Of a stretch of DNA of 64,000 nt, positions 1-8,794 are shown one piece after another. The stretch comes from Streptococcus sp. LPB0220 (GTDB lineage: Bacteria > Bacillota > Bacilli > Lactobacillales > Streptococcaceae). Made by a program: the position numbers and the translations under genes. Within the stretch, counting starts at the first letter, position 1. Each line of letters starts with the position of its first letter. The notes under the pieces were generated by a model, which had not been told where the DNA came from, ran no database searches, and was given only the letters and a program-made list of their open reading frames with translations. The stretch is taken from positions 232,001 to 296,000 of the forward strand of contig NZ_CP044230.1 in the NCBI RefSeq assembly GCF_008727815.1. Direction: 5' to 3'.

Positions 1-1
1 A

Positions 2-697
2 ATGTATGACACAAAAGAAGAACAAAAGGATGCTATGCAAACCTATACAGCCTTCTTCAACACTGAACCACAACTTGGATCTCTTGTTGTAGGGATCACA
101 GCTGGTTTGGAAGAAGCGCGTGCAAACGGAGATGCAGTAGATGGCGAAACCATCAACGGTATGCGTGCCGGTTTGATGGGACCAATCGCTGGTATTGGTG
201 ACTCATTGGTTGTTGGTACCTTGATCCCAGTTCTCTTGGGGATTGCCCTTGGTCTTTCTAAAGGTGGTAACGTCGCTGGTGCTCTCTTCTACATCGTCGT
301 ATGGAACCTCTTAGTCTACTTTGGTATGCGCTTTGCCTTCTTCAAAGGTTACCAATTAGGGGATAAAGCCGTTGAATTCCTTGTAGGACCAAAAGGACAA
401 GCTCTTCGTAAAGCGATCAGCGTTGTCGGTGGTATGGTTATCGGTGCCGTAGCAGCTACTTGGGTATCTGTTACAACAGCCCTTCAATTCAAGAACGCTG
501 AAGGAAAAGTCTTCTTGAACATCCAAGAAAAGATCGATGGTGTTTATCCAGGTCTCTTGACAGCGGCCTTCATCACTCTTTGCTGGTGGTTGATGTCTAA
601 GAAAAAAATTTCACCAAACAAAGTTATGTTACTTCTCGTTGTAGTGGCTTTGATCGGTGTTGCCCTTGGTATCTTTGATCCACATCTTAAATACTAA
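2..697 (+). CDS. manN: Mannose-family PTS EIID component, 5' truncated by window edge
   Basis: This is the C-terminal 231 residues of a membrane EIID subunit of a mannose/glucose-type phosphotransferase system, which with EIIC forms the sugar channel. The segment AGLMGPIAGIGDSLVVGTL near residues 55-73 and the GDS triplet are characteristic of the family, and the C-terminus is strongly hydrophobic with a final membrane helix. Full-length EIID proteins are about 300 residues, so the ATG at position 2 is internal and the gene starts left of the window. The sequence resembles streptococcal ManN more than the GalNAc-type AgaD. A strong terminator follows at 731-782, ending the operon. Confidence 0.88.
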   Translation: MYDTKEEQKDAMQTYTAFFNTEPQLGSLVVGITAGLEEARANGDAVDGETINGMRAGLMGPIAGIGDSLVVGTLIPVLLGIALGLSKGGNVAGALFYIVVWNLLVYFGMRFAFFKGYQLGDKAVEFLVGPKGQALRKAISVVGGMVIGAVAATWVSVTTALQFKNAEGKVFLNIQEKIDGVYPGLLTAAFITLCWWLMSKKKISPNKVMLLLVVVALIGVALGIFDPHLKY

Positions 698-730
698 GGA
701 AAAGAAAAACGAATTTGCTAGTAGGAGTTT

Positions 731-782
731 TTGAGAATGAAGTGAATTGACCTCCTTTACTTGCACTTCATTCTCAATTTTT
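731..782 (+). terminator. Rho-independent terminator of the PTS operon
   Basis: TTGAGAATGAAGTG (731-744) pairs perfectly with CACTTCATTCTCAA (764-777) and is followed by a run of Ts. The 14-bp perfect stem just after the EIID stop marks the operon end. Confidence 0.93.
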
Positions 783-797
783 ATCAGGAGGAATCCC

Positions 798-1091
798 ATG
801 GTTACAAAACAAGAACTTGTCAATGGATATGAAACAGAAATCAAGTACCAACGCCACATGCTTGAAAACCTTGGTCGTTGGTTCAGCTTACTCTTTATCA
901 TTGCCAGTATTGGTGTGGTATTGATCTATCTCTTTCACAAAAGTTTCCTCCCACTCTTGATCCTCGGGATTTTACTAGCCTTGGTTGGAATTTTAGGCAT
1001 GATTGTTTTTGGATATGGCATCTACCGCGGGCGGATCAATCTTCAAAAAGTGATCGATGATTTCAATCAAAAATTGACAATTTTAAATTGA
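798..1091 (+). CDS. Small two-helix membrane protein of unknown function
   Basis: Encodes 97 residues. The start at 798 has a good ribosome site (AGGAGG at 787-792). An N-terminal polar helix of about 25 residues is followed by two hydrophobic segments (roughly residues 30-48 and 51-73) and a charged, amphipathic tail (RGRINLQKVIDDFNQKL). I do not recognise a named family. It sits alone between two terminators, so it is transcribed separately or by read-through from the PTS operon. The short loop between the two helices suggests a hairpin membrane protein. Confidence 0.75.
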   Translation: MVTKQELVNGYETEIKYQRHMLENLGRWFSLLFIIASIGVVLIYLFHKSFLPLLILGILLALVGILGMIVFGYGIYRGRINLQKVIDDFNQKLTILN

Positions 1092-1100
1092 TATTTTAGA

Positions 1101-1131
1101 AACATCTCATTTATTTTTGAGGTGTTTTTTT
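1101..1131 (+). terminator. Rho-independent terminator
   Basis: ACATCTCA (1102-1109) pairs with TGAGGTGT (1119-1126) with one G-T pair, followed by seven Ts. It separates the small membrane protein from the groESL promoter. Confidence 0.85.
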
Positions 1132-1132
1132 C

Positions 1133-1160
1133 TTGACTATTTCTGACCAAGTGATACAAT
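1133..1160 (+). promoter_or_regulatory. groESL promoter
   Basis: TTGACT (1133-1138) and TACAAT (1155-1160) with a 16-base spacer form a sigma-A promoter immediately upstream of the CIRCE element. Confidence 0.85.
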
Positions 1161-1171
1161 AGAAACATAAG

Positions 1172-1198
1172 TTAGCACTTACGTATAGAGAGTGCTAA
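1172..1198 (+). promoter_or_regulatory. CIRCE element, HrcA operator
   Basis: TTAGCACTT (1172-1180), nine bases, GAGTGCTAA (1190-1198). This matches the CIRCE consensus TTAGCACTC-N9-GAGTGCTAA with one change. It lies directly after the -10 box, where HrcA binding blocks groESL transcription until heat shock titrates the repressor. Confidence 0.97.
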
Positions 1199-1220
1199 AA
1201 ACACGTATGGAGGAATGAAA

Positions 1221-1502
1221 ATGTTAAAACCATTAGGAGACCGTGTGGTCTTAAAAGTAGAAGAAAAAGAACAGACTGTTGGAGGTTTTGTCCTCGCAGG
1301 TGCGAGCAAGGCTGATACAAAAACAGCAGAAGTAGTGGCTGTTGGTGAAGGTGTGCGTACCCTAAGTGGTGAACTCATTGCTCCAGCTGTAAAAGCAGGA
1401 GACCACGTTTTGGTTGAAAGCCATGCAGGAATTGAAGTGAAAGATGGGGAAGAAACCTACACCATCGTTGGAACAGCAAACATTCTTGCAATTGTAGAGT
1501 AA
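1221..1502 (+). CDS. groS: Co-chaperonin GroES
   Basis: A 93-residue co-chaperonin that forms the heptameric lid of the GroEL cage. The N-terminus [18 protein letters not shown] and the mobile loop region (TVGGFVLAG) are typical. The ATG at 1221 is chosen over the in-frame ATG at 1215 because GGAGG at 1209-1213 sits 7 bases from 1221 but only one base from 1215. It is the first gene of the groESL operon under CIRCE control and is 21 bases ahead of groEL. Confidence 0.97.
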   Translation: MLKPLGDRVVLKVEEKEQTVGGFVLAGASKADTKTAEVVAVGEGVRTLSGELIAPAVKAGDHVLVESHAGIEVKDGEETYTIVGTANILAIVE

Positions 1503-3226
<1,724 letters not shown>

Positions 3227-3232
3227 TAGCTC

Positions 3233-3264
3233 AAAGGGAGGAAAATATCGTTCCTTCCTTTTTA
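3233..3264 (+). terminator. Rho-independent terminator of groESL
   Basis: AAAGGGAGGAA pairs with TTCCTTCCTTT (one G-T pair), followed by Ts and then AT-rich DNA. Confidence 0.8.
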
Positions 3265-3455
3265 TCGTTCTTTAGAATTTTCATGTGTTATGGAATAATA
3301 TTTTTATTTTAAATTTTGTAACAGAAATGATAAATACTAATTAAAGAGGACTTGCGTAGATGCTTGGGAAACAAGCGTTTGTGGTGTTTTCAAGCGGAGG
3401 AATATTTGCCAACAAATTGCAATACAAATTAACTGATTTTGTAATAATTCTAGTG

Positions 3456-3669
3456 TATACTAGTAAGAGTAGATCACAGGTCTACATTGTTGCAAGGGGA
3501 GAACTTCCCACATACATGTCTATTGACAATAAAACTTGATCGTAATATCGCTGTTAGTAAAATGAGAGTTTGAACATAGTGTAGATTTTATCGACCTTTT
3601 TCATATTAAAAAATATTTTTCAAATTCCCCTTGCGCAAGCTCTTCCGGATTCCTCCGGGAGAGTTTTTT
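3456..3669 (+). ncRNA. Candidate leader RNA or small RNA ending in a terminator
   Basis: There is no convincing gene in 3265-3691. A TATACT hexamer (3456-3461) precedes a stretch in which GCAAGGGGA (3492-3500) is perfectly complementary to TCCCCTTGC (3626-3634), directly before a terminator (CTCTTCCGGA/TCCGGGAGAG, 3640-3663, then six Ts). CTTGCGCAAG (3630-3639) is itself a perfect palindrome and could compete with the long-range stem. This fits either a free RNA of about 200 bases or an attenuator in front of the short ORF and two-component genes. The -35 box is weak. I do not recognise an RNA family. Confidence 0.45.
3640..3669 (+). terminator. Terminator/attenuator upstream of the two-component operon
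   Basis: CTCTTCCGGA (3640-3649) and TCCGGGAGAG (3654-3663) form a 10-bp stem with one G-T pair, followed by TTTTTT (3664-3669). No recognised gene ends here, so it terminates an RNA starting in the intergenic region. Confidence 0.8.
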
Positions 3670-3691
3670 CTTGTTAAGGAGAAAAGATAGA

Positions 3692-3745
3692 ATGCCTTTT
3701 GAGTCTACTTTGAAAGAGTGGCTCAGCAGCTATTATTTATGGTAA
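3692..3745 (+). CDS. 17-residue ORF, candidate leader or signal peptide
   Basis: ATG at 3692 follows AAGGAG (3676-3681) at a 10-base spacing and encodes MPFESTLKEWLSSYYLW before TAA. It ends 37 bases before the start of an AgrA-like response regulator. The peptide is short with an aromatic-rich C-terminal end. Its stop codon is embedded in an extended -10 sequence (TGGTAAAAT, 3740-3748) that may drive the regulator gene. It could be the precursor of the signal sensed by the adjacent kinase, a leader peptide, or chance; there is no double-glycine leader or export gene beside it. Confidence 0.4.
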   Translation: MPFESTLKEWLSSYYLW

Positions 3746-3748
3746 AAT
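3740..3748 (+). promoter_or_regulatory. Extended -10 promoter candidate for the two-component operon
   Basis: TGGTAAAAT is an extended -10 box (TGn plus TAAAAT) 35 bases before the regulator start. No good -35 hexamer is visible, as is common for extended -10 promoters or activator-dependent promoters. Confidence 0.5.
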
Positions 3749-3782
3749 AGAACATATTCGTCGAGGGGAAGGAGTGAAGACT

Positions 3783-4517
3783 TTGTTGAAGATTTTTGTG
3801 TTAGAAGATGAGTGGATCCAGCAATCACGAATCGAATCGGTCTTGCAGGATCTCATCCATCAAAAATCCCTGCAATGCAAAGCACCAGAAGTGTTTGGGA
3901 AATCAAGCCAGTTGCTGGATGCTATCACAGAGAGAGGCGCTCATCACCTATTCTTTTTAGATATCGAGATTAAAGGTGAGGAGAAAAAAGGTCTGGAGAT
4001 TGCAAAAGAGATTCGTAAGAAAGACCCCCATGCGACCATTGTCTTTGTCACCACTCACTCTGAATTCATGCCCATTACCTTTCAGTACAAAGTAGCCGCC
4101 TTGGATTTTATCGATAAAACGCTGGGTGAGGAAGAGTTCAGAGAGAGAATCAGCTCAGCCATCGATTATACCTTGGAGCAAGCTGGGACCACGATTGCGC
4201 AAGATGCTTTTACATTTGAGAGTGCGATGGCGCGTGTACAAGTTCCCTTTAATAAGATTTTGTATGTTGAAACTTCTCCAACCATTCACAAGGTTATTTT
4301 ACACACCAAGGATGAGCGATTAGAATTTTACGCTAGTATTGCCGATATCGAAAAAGCAGATCCCCGCTTGTATCGGTGCCACCGCTCCTTTGTGGTGAAT
4401 CCACAAAATATTACGAAGATTGATAAGGAAGCCAAGAAAGCTTTTTTTGAAAATGGGGACAATTGCTTGATCTCACGGACCAAGTATAGAGGCTTACTGG
4501 AAGCTTTGAAAAAATAG
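3783..4517 (+). CDS. Response regulator, AgrA/ComE type with LytTR DNA-binding domain
   Basis: Residues 1-125 are a receiver domain with the acidic pocket LEDE (7-10) and the phospho-acceptor Asp60 in FFLDIE. The rest is a LytTR domain (for example LYRCHRSFVVNPQNI). LytTR regulators bind paired direct repeats and usually activate exporter or bacteriocin genes. TTG at 3783 is preferred: AAGGAG (3769-3774) is 8 bases upstream, whereas the in-frame GTG at 3774 overlaps the Shine-Dalgarno sequence. The kinase gene follows 13 bases later. A matching candidate operator lies in front of the ABC exporter at 6021-6059. Confidence 0.9.
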   Translation: MLKIFVLEDEWIQQSRIESVLQDLIHQKSLQCKAPEVFGKSSQLLDAITERGAHHLFFLDIEIKGEEKKGLEIAKEIRKKDPHATIVFVTTHSEFMPITFQYKVAALDFIDKTLGEEEFRERISSAIDYTLEQAGTTIAQDAFTFESAMARVQVPFNKILYVETSPTIHKVILHTKDERLEFYASIADIEKADPRLYRCHRSFVVNPQNITKIDKEAKKAFFENGDNCLISRTKYRGLLEALKK

Positions 4518-4530
4518 AAGGGAGAAGGAA

Positions 4531-5835
4531 TTGCTGTTAGATATTCTAATGTCTTACCTAAAGTTCTTCGTCAGCATGCTGATCTATCGTCATATCAGTA
4601 GACAAGAGTTCGCTTGGCGCTGGCTCTTTTTGTGCCCTTTCTTCTTTGCAATTATCTTTACCCTTGTGCCACCGGTAGGCTTTTTTGGCTATTTCTTAGT
4701 ATTTATTGCCTATAGTTTCTATCGAAATCGTAAAATACGACACCTTTTGAACATTTTTTATGGGCTCTACCCGGTTGTCATGGAGAGTCTCATTGGGCGT
4801 CTCTTAGCCTTTTATGTCTTTCCAATGTTAGGGATTGTACTTGTTCATGAGGCATCTGTCAGCTGGTATGATGCTCTACTTGAATTGCTGGTCTTTCCTG
4901 TCTATTTAGGGCTCACTAAATTGTTAAAACTAGATTTTACAGATTTAAAAGTAGGGTTTCAACGGCAGTATTTTAATCGTTTCTTACTCCCAATGGATCT
5001 TTCCATGTTTGTGTATTTGCTCAGTGTTGTAGGTCTGGTGGTTTTTGAGGATATTATTCCGCATGCAGATGCTTTGCGGAAACAGTTAAATAGTATTTAT
5101 TTGATTCTGTTTTTTGTGATGCTCTTGTATTTCAATGCAGTGTCCAGAGAACGATTGAAACAAGAGATTCTAGAGCAAAAAGATAGGCAACTGCAGGAGT
5201 TAGCCACCTATAGTCAACACGTCGAAATGCTCTATGGGGAGATTCGTGCCTTTCGTCATGATTACCTGAATATTTTAACCAGTCTCAAGTTAAGTATTGA
5301 GCATGAAGATCTCAATGCGATCAGGGAAGTCTATGAGAATGTTCTTCGAGAGAGTGGCCAACAATTTTACGATAGTAAGTTTGATATTGCCAAACTCAGT
5401 CATATCGAAAATCCAGCTGTAAAAAGTGTTCTGTCCGCAAAATTGTTGGAAGCTCAAAATAAAGGGATTGGGATCTCTGTCGAGATCGATGAACCTGTTC
5501 GTGATTTATTCATCGAAGTTTTAGATTTCATCACCTTCTTATCCATCCTTTGTGATAATGCTATTGAAGCGAGTATCGAATCAGACGACCCACAGCTGAC
5601 TCTTGCTATGCTCCAGGAGGAAAACTCCCTCATCTTAATCGTTGAAAATAGTACAAAAGCTGAAAAAATAGATCTGGCGAGAATTTTTGAAAAGGACTAC
5701 TCAAGTAAAGGAGATGGCCGCGGTCTTGGCTTGTACAAGATCCAACAATTACTGGAAAAATATCCCAAAACGACAGTGTCTACCAAGAGTTCAAACTACC
5801 GATTTACTCAGAGCTTGACCTTTTGGAAGGAATAA
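4531..5835 (+). CDS. Histidine kinase of the AgrC/ComD (HPK10) type
   Basis: 434 residues starting with TTG (GGGAGAAGG just upstream). The first 200 residues carry about six hydrophobic segments, a membrane sensor as in peptide-sensing kinases. A coiled linker (205-235) leads to the phospho-acceptor His243 in FRHDYLNIL, a signature of this kinase class that lacks the classic H-box. The ATPase domain shows DNAIEAS (N box) and GRGLGLYKIQQLL (G box). It phosphorylates the regulator encoded just upstream. Kinases of this class usually sense exported peptides, so an extracellular peptide ligand is the likely input, but none is proven here. Confidence 0.9.
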   Translation: MLLDILMSYLKFFVSMLIYRHISRQEFAWRWLFLCPFFFAIIFTLVPPVGFFGYFLVFIAYSFYRNRKIRHLLNIFYGLYPVVMESLIGRLLAFYVFPMLGIVLVHEASVSWYDALLELLVFPVYLGLTKLLKLDFTDLKVGFQRQYFNRFLLPMDLSMFVYLLSVVGLVVFEDIIPHADALRKQLNSIYLILFFVMLLYFNAVSRERLKQEILEQKDRQLQELATYSQHVEMLYGEIRAFRHDYLNILTSLKLSIEHEDLNAIREVYENVLRESGQQFYDSKFDIAKLSHIENPAVKSVLSAKLLEAQNKGIGISVEIDEPVRDLFIEVLDFITFLSILCDNAIEASIESDDPQLTLAMLQEENSLILIVENSTKAEKIDLARIFEKDYSSKGDGRGLGLYKIQQLLEKYPKTTVSTKSSNYRFTQSLTFWKE

Positions 5836-5840
5836 TGGAA

Positions 5841-6023
5841 GAGAGAGTGGGACAGAAATCGGTAATTCGTTAGAATTCGATTTCGTCGTCCCACCTCCGC
5901 ACAGTTGAGTAGGGCTGTAAAAGCTGATAAAATCAGCGTAGTAGAGCCCACTCAACCACTGCGTCTTGCTCGATAATCCAAAGACAATTGAGAGGCTAGG
6001 ACTTTTGTCCCAGCCTCTTTTTT
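5841..6023 (+). repeat. Streptococcal intergenic repeat, copy 1, with terminator
   Basis: About 182 bp, starting with GAGAGAGTGGGACAG and ending with a terminator hairpin (AGAGGCTAGGAC/GTCCCAGCCTCT, 5991-6018, then Ts). Several internal inverted repeats are present. An almost identical copy lies in the opposite orientation at 7519-7701 on the far side of the two ABC genes; I count about four mismatches. It terminates the two-component operon. No transposase or ORF is present. Confidence 0.9.
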
Positions 6024-6059
6024 GACTGTTCACGACGATTTTTTGACCGATTCTGACAG
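6021..6059 (+). promoter_or_regulatory. Candidate LytTR operator (two direct repeats)
   Basis: TTTGACTGTTCACGACG (6021-6037) and TTTGACCGATTCTGACA (6042-6058) are imperfect direct repeats with a 21-base period, the spacing expected for LytTR dimers. On the other strand the first half-site reads AACAGTCAA, close to the AgrA/ComE-type core ACAGTT. The pair ends six bases before the -35 region of the exporter promoter, the usual activator position. Confidence 0.6.
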
Positions 6060-6064
6060 AGAGC

Positions 6065-6092
6065 TTCCAAGGTTTTCCCCTTGAAGTATAAT
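6065..6092 (+). promoter_or_regulatory. Promoter of the ABC-2 exporter operon
   Basis: TTCCAA (6065-6070) and TATAAT (6087-6092), 16-base spacer. The poor -35 and perfect -10 fit an activator-dependent promoter. Confidence 0.65.
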
Positions 6093-6124
6093 GGACACAA
6101 GATCAATAAGAAAAGAGGGATCGT

Positions 6125-6805
6125 ATGTTTCAGGTGGCATCTATTACAAAATCATTTAAGGAGAAAGCTGTATTAAAGGGGGTGTCTTTTTCGATAGAAG
6201 AAGGAGATAAAATTGCCTTGCTGGGAAATAATGGAGCAGGTAAAAGCACCCTGTTCAACATTATCGCTGGGCAGCTCCAGGCTGATTCGGGGACGATAAA
6301 GACTTCGCTTGATTTTCAAAGAGAAATTGGGATGATGCCTCAGGGGGATCTACTCATCGAGGATCTAACCGTTGCTGAATTCGTCGAATTAAAAAGCCGG
6401 ATGAATCAGCTGAAGCAGGCTGATATCAATGGACTCTTAGAGATGGTCGAATTGAGAGGCTCAAAAGAGCAGATGGTGGGAAGTCTTTCTGGTGGTCAAA
6501 AGAGACGCTTGTCCTTGTTGGTAACCATTTTGAATCATCCAAGGTTGATTTTTTTAGATGAGCCAACGACTGGCATGGATTTGGAAGCAGTGGATAACTT
6601 TTGGAAACTACTGGAGCAGCAAGAGTTTACATCTGTTGTGGTGACCCATGATTTTAACCAAATTGATGCCTTTTTTACAAAAGTCTTGATTTTAAAAGAG
6701 GGTCGAATTGCTGCCGCAAAGTCTGTCGAGGACATTCACCAGGCTGGTCAAACCATTGAGCAGTATTTCCGAGAAGAGATGAATAAAGGAGGGGAACAAG
6801 CATGA
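6125..6805 (+). CDS. ABC transporter ATP-binding protein (ABC-2 exporter)
   Basis: 226 residues with Walker A GNNGAGKST (around residues 35-43), signature LSGGQKRR, Walker B LIFLDEP and the switch His in VVVTHD. It powers the membrane partner encoded immediately downstream; the two genes overlap by four bases (ATGA). ATPases of this subfamily drive export of peptides, drugs or sodium. Its placement behind a LytTR-type site and next to a LytTR two-component pair suggests it is the target of that system, for example for immunity, resistance or peptide export. The substrate cannot be read from sequence. Confidence 0.9.
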   Translation: MFQVASITKSFKEKAVLKGVSFSIEEGDKIALLGNNGAGKSTLFNIIAGQLQADSGTIKTSLDFQREIGMMPQGDLLIEDLTVAEFVELKSRMNQLKQADINGLLEMVELRGSKEQMVGSLSGGQKRRLSLLVTILNHPRLIFLDEPTTGMDLEAVDNFWKLLEQQEFTSVVVTHDFNQIDAFFTKVLILKEGRIAAAKSVEDIHQAGQTIEQYFREEMNKGGEQA

Positions 6806-7509
6806 AAAAGATTCAATTAAAACAAGTTTTACGAAATAAGCGCTTTGTATTATTCACCATTATTTTACCCATAGGCTGGTATATCTTCTTTTATCAGCTT
6901 CAAAAAGGGGTTTCGCCAAGTATTTTATTAGGTATTGCCGTATTTATCGGTGTCATTGGCAATAGCCTTGCAACTTTTAGTAAGCGAATCGCCTCAGATA
7001 TCGGGTTTTATTCTTTTGAATCCCACTTTACAAGCTATAGTGTCAAGAACTATTTATGGGATCAAAGCATCGTACAACTGATTTTGAACAGCTTGATCTT
7101 TTTAGCAGTGCTAGTAGTTGCTGTTCTAGGTTTTCACTTTCCGGTGACGACTAGCCTGTTGGTACAATTTTTCCTCTTATCCTTGATGGGGATCTACTTT
7201 AGTGTGATTGGCTTTGTACTCGGGGTCAGGGTAGATGCTAAGACGATTGATATCATTGGCTTTCCTGTCATTATTTTGGCCGCTATGACCATTATTCCCT
7301 TTGATACGCTTGGCGCAAGTGGAGGATTTATGGACATAGTTGGCAAGCTACAACGGGCTTTCCCAGGCTATTATTATACAAAGCTGATCCAAGATTTAAC
7401 CGAGAAACAAACGATCGATGTCTCTCAATTGGCGCTCTTTGTTGCCGTATTTGGATTGAATTTGCTATTTTTCTATCTGCTCGTACCCAAAGGGAAAATG
7501 GGGAACTAG
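6802..7509 (+). CDS. ABC-2 type permease
   Basis: 235 residues with six predicted membrane segments (about 17-32, 37-55, 90-113, 120-143, 150-170, 210-228) and the general layout of ABC-2 exporter permeases (YadH/NatB-like). It overlaps the ATPase gene by four bases, indicating translational coupling. It is the last gene before the inverted copy of the 182-bp repeat, which supplies its terminator. The substrate is unknown. Confidence 0.85.
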   Translation: MKKIQLKQVLRNKRFVLFTIILPIGWYIFFYQLQKGVSPSILLGIAVFIGVIGNSLATFSKRIASDIGFYSFESHFTSYSVKNYLWDQSIVQLILNSLIFLAVLVVAVLGFHFPVTTSLLVQFFLLSLMGIYFSVIGFVLGVRVDAKTIDIIGFPVIILAAMTIIPFDTLGASGGFMDIVGKLQRAFPGYYYTKLIQDLTEKQTIDVSQLALFVAVFGLNLLFFYLLVPKGKMGN

Positions 7510-7518
7510 GAGCAGTTA

Positions 7519-7701
7519 AAAAGAGGCTGGGACAAAAGTCCTAGCCTCTCAATTGTTTTTGGATTGTCGAGCAAGACGCAGTGGTTGAGTGGGCTCTACT
7601 TCGCTGATTTCATCAGCTTTTACAGCCCTACTCAACTGTGCGGAGGTGGGACGACGAAATCGAATTCTAACGAATTACCGATTTCTGTCCCACTCTCTTT
7701 T
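7519..7701 (-). repeat. Streptococcal intergenic repeat, copy 2 (inverted)
   Basis: The reverse complement of the element at 5841-6023 with about four substitutions in 182 bases. Its hairpin AGAGGCTGGGAC/GTCCTAGCCTCT (7522-7549) terminates the exporter operon, and the element also separates it from the convergent gene at 7707-8237. Together the two copies bracket exactly the two ABC genes. Confidence 0.9.
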
Positions 7702-7706
7702 CTTTG

Positions 7707-8237
7707 CTATAAAACGGTTATTCGGTATTCGTCCGTCAAGTACTTGGAAAGATCTTGCCAATCTTCTTCCTTAAATTTACAAAGATTGACGAAGAGTTTT
7801 ACGGTATGTTGCTCTGTATCAATGATGGTATTGGATTTTGAGATATTTTCTAGTGCAGTATTGTCCCTCAGTTGAAACTCGATGAAATAACTTTTGCTAT
7901 TTTGGTGATCCGGGTCACTGACGTCAGTCACTTTATAGGCTGCAGTTACCAAATCATCCTTGGGGATAAAGATATCTTTTGTCAGAATCACTCCCTGATA
8001 AGCATGGATCCCATCAGAAGTCAGCTCAAAGGCGATCTGACGACTGGTCAGTCTTTTGATCCCAGCAATGGTTGCATAGATCGCAATCAAAAATAAAAGG
8101 ATCTGAATGAGGGTGACGAAACTGACTTTGGGAAAACCCTCAAAACCTAGGATCGATAAAAAAGCTAAGTGGATAAAGAGCGCACAGGCAAAAGCCAGAG
8201 AGCCATATCCGATATATTTTGAATAATAGATCTTCAT
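7707..8237 (-). CDS. Two-helix membrane protein, STM3941-like
   Basis: 176 residues. The start is set at 8237 because AAGGAG lies six bases upstream of that ATG; a longer in-frame start at 8264 has no such site. Two membrane helices (about residues 12-34 and 42-62) precede a soluble C-terminal half rich in beta-type residues, like the PH-like domains seen in small bacterial membrane proteins. It resembles proteins annotated as STM3941 family; the role is unknown. It stands alone, convergent to the ABC exporter. Confidence 0.7.
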   Translation of the reverse strand: MKIYYSKYIGYGSLAFACALFIHLAFLSILGFEGFPKVSFVTLIQILLFLIAIYATIAGIKRLTSRQIAFELTSDGIHAYQGVILTKDIFIPKDDLVTAAYKVTDVSDPDHQNSKSYFIEFQLRDNTALENISKSNTIIDTEQHTVKLFVNLCKFKEEDWQDLSKYLTDEYRITVL

Positions 8238-8264
8238 TTTGGACTCCTTACATTTAAGATGCAA

Positions 8265-8438
8265 CGAAAACTTGGAATTTCAAGTACCCTTATCATAGCG
8301 GATTCGATGAAGAGCTGTCAAATGTTTGCTAGGGTTCAAAGGTGCTTTTTTATTTTAAATGGAATAACAACGATGCAGGATGTTCTAACTTCGTACGCTA
8401 CATTATAGTATATAAAAATATGAGCTAAACGCTCTTGA
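8265..8438. other. Gene-free stretch at the edge of the tRNA-Lys island
   Basis: I see no ORF with a ribosome site or recognisable RNA. It is AT-rich and carries the promoter region of the leftward gene ending at 7707. Confidence 0.5.
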
Positions 8439-8746
8439 GACAAGCAAAAAAGCCTTGGTTTTCAAGGCTTTTTTGCATAAAAAATGCCCCCTACATGAAT
8501 TTGTAAGAACTTTTCATATTGAAAATAAACAAAAATGTTGAAATATAGCTGATTTTAGGGAAATACTTTTAGGTGTTTTCAATGTCAGGATTTAAAAATG
8601 GGGCAAAAGTGGGGCAAAAACGAATGACTCGTATTTGGTTTGAAAACCTATAATACCTAATGTTTATGCTATTCTAGATATATAGTTTTGTTATAAACAA
8701 ATGTCAGTGCGAGATCAAATTGGAGGATAAAATGGAAAAACAAATT
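8439..8746 (+). repeat. Long direct repeat A with att-like core
   Basis: 308 bases repeated at 11671-11981 with few differences. It holds a terminator hairpin (AAAAAGCCTTGG...CAAGGCTTTTTT, 8446-8475), a copy of the tRNA-Lys(CTT) 3' end (ATGCCCCCTAC, 8484-8494), the phrase GGGGCAAAAGTGGGGCAAAA near 8600, a promoter-like TATAAT and a ribosome site before ATG at 8731 (MEKQI). This is what is left of element/chromosome junctions at the tRNA gene. The DNA between it and 8795 adds another small hairpin. Confidence 0.85.
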
Positions 8747-8794
8747 AATGAAAAAAAGCCTTGGTTCCCAAAGCTTTTTTATGTTATAAACTCA

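Noticed and set aside
3360..3539. A 59-codon ORF starting MLGKQAFVVFSSGG in the groEL-regulator gap
   Set aside because: The only SD-like sequence is distant and weak, the promoter-like TATACT lies inside it, and the same bases form the long-range RNA stem; no protein family recognised.
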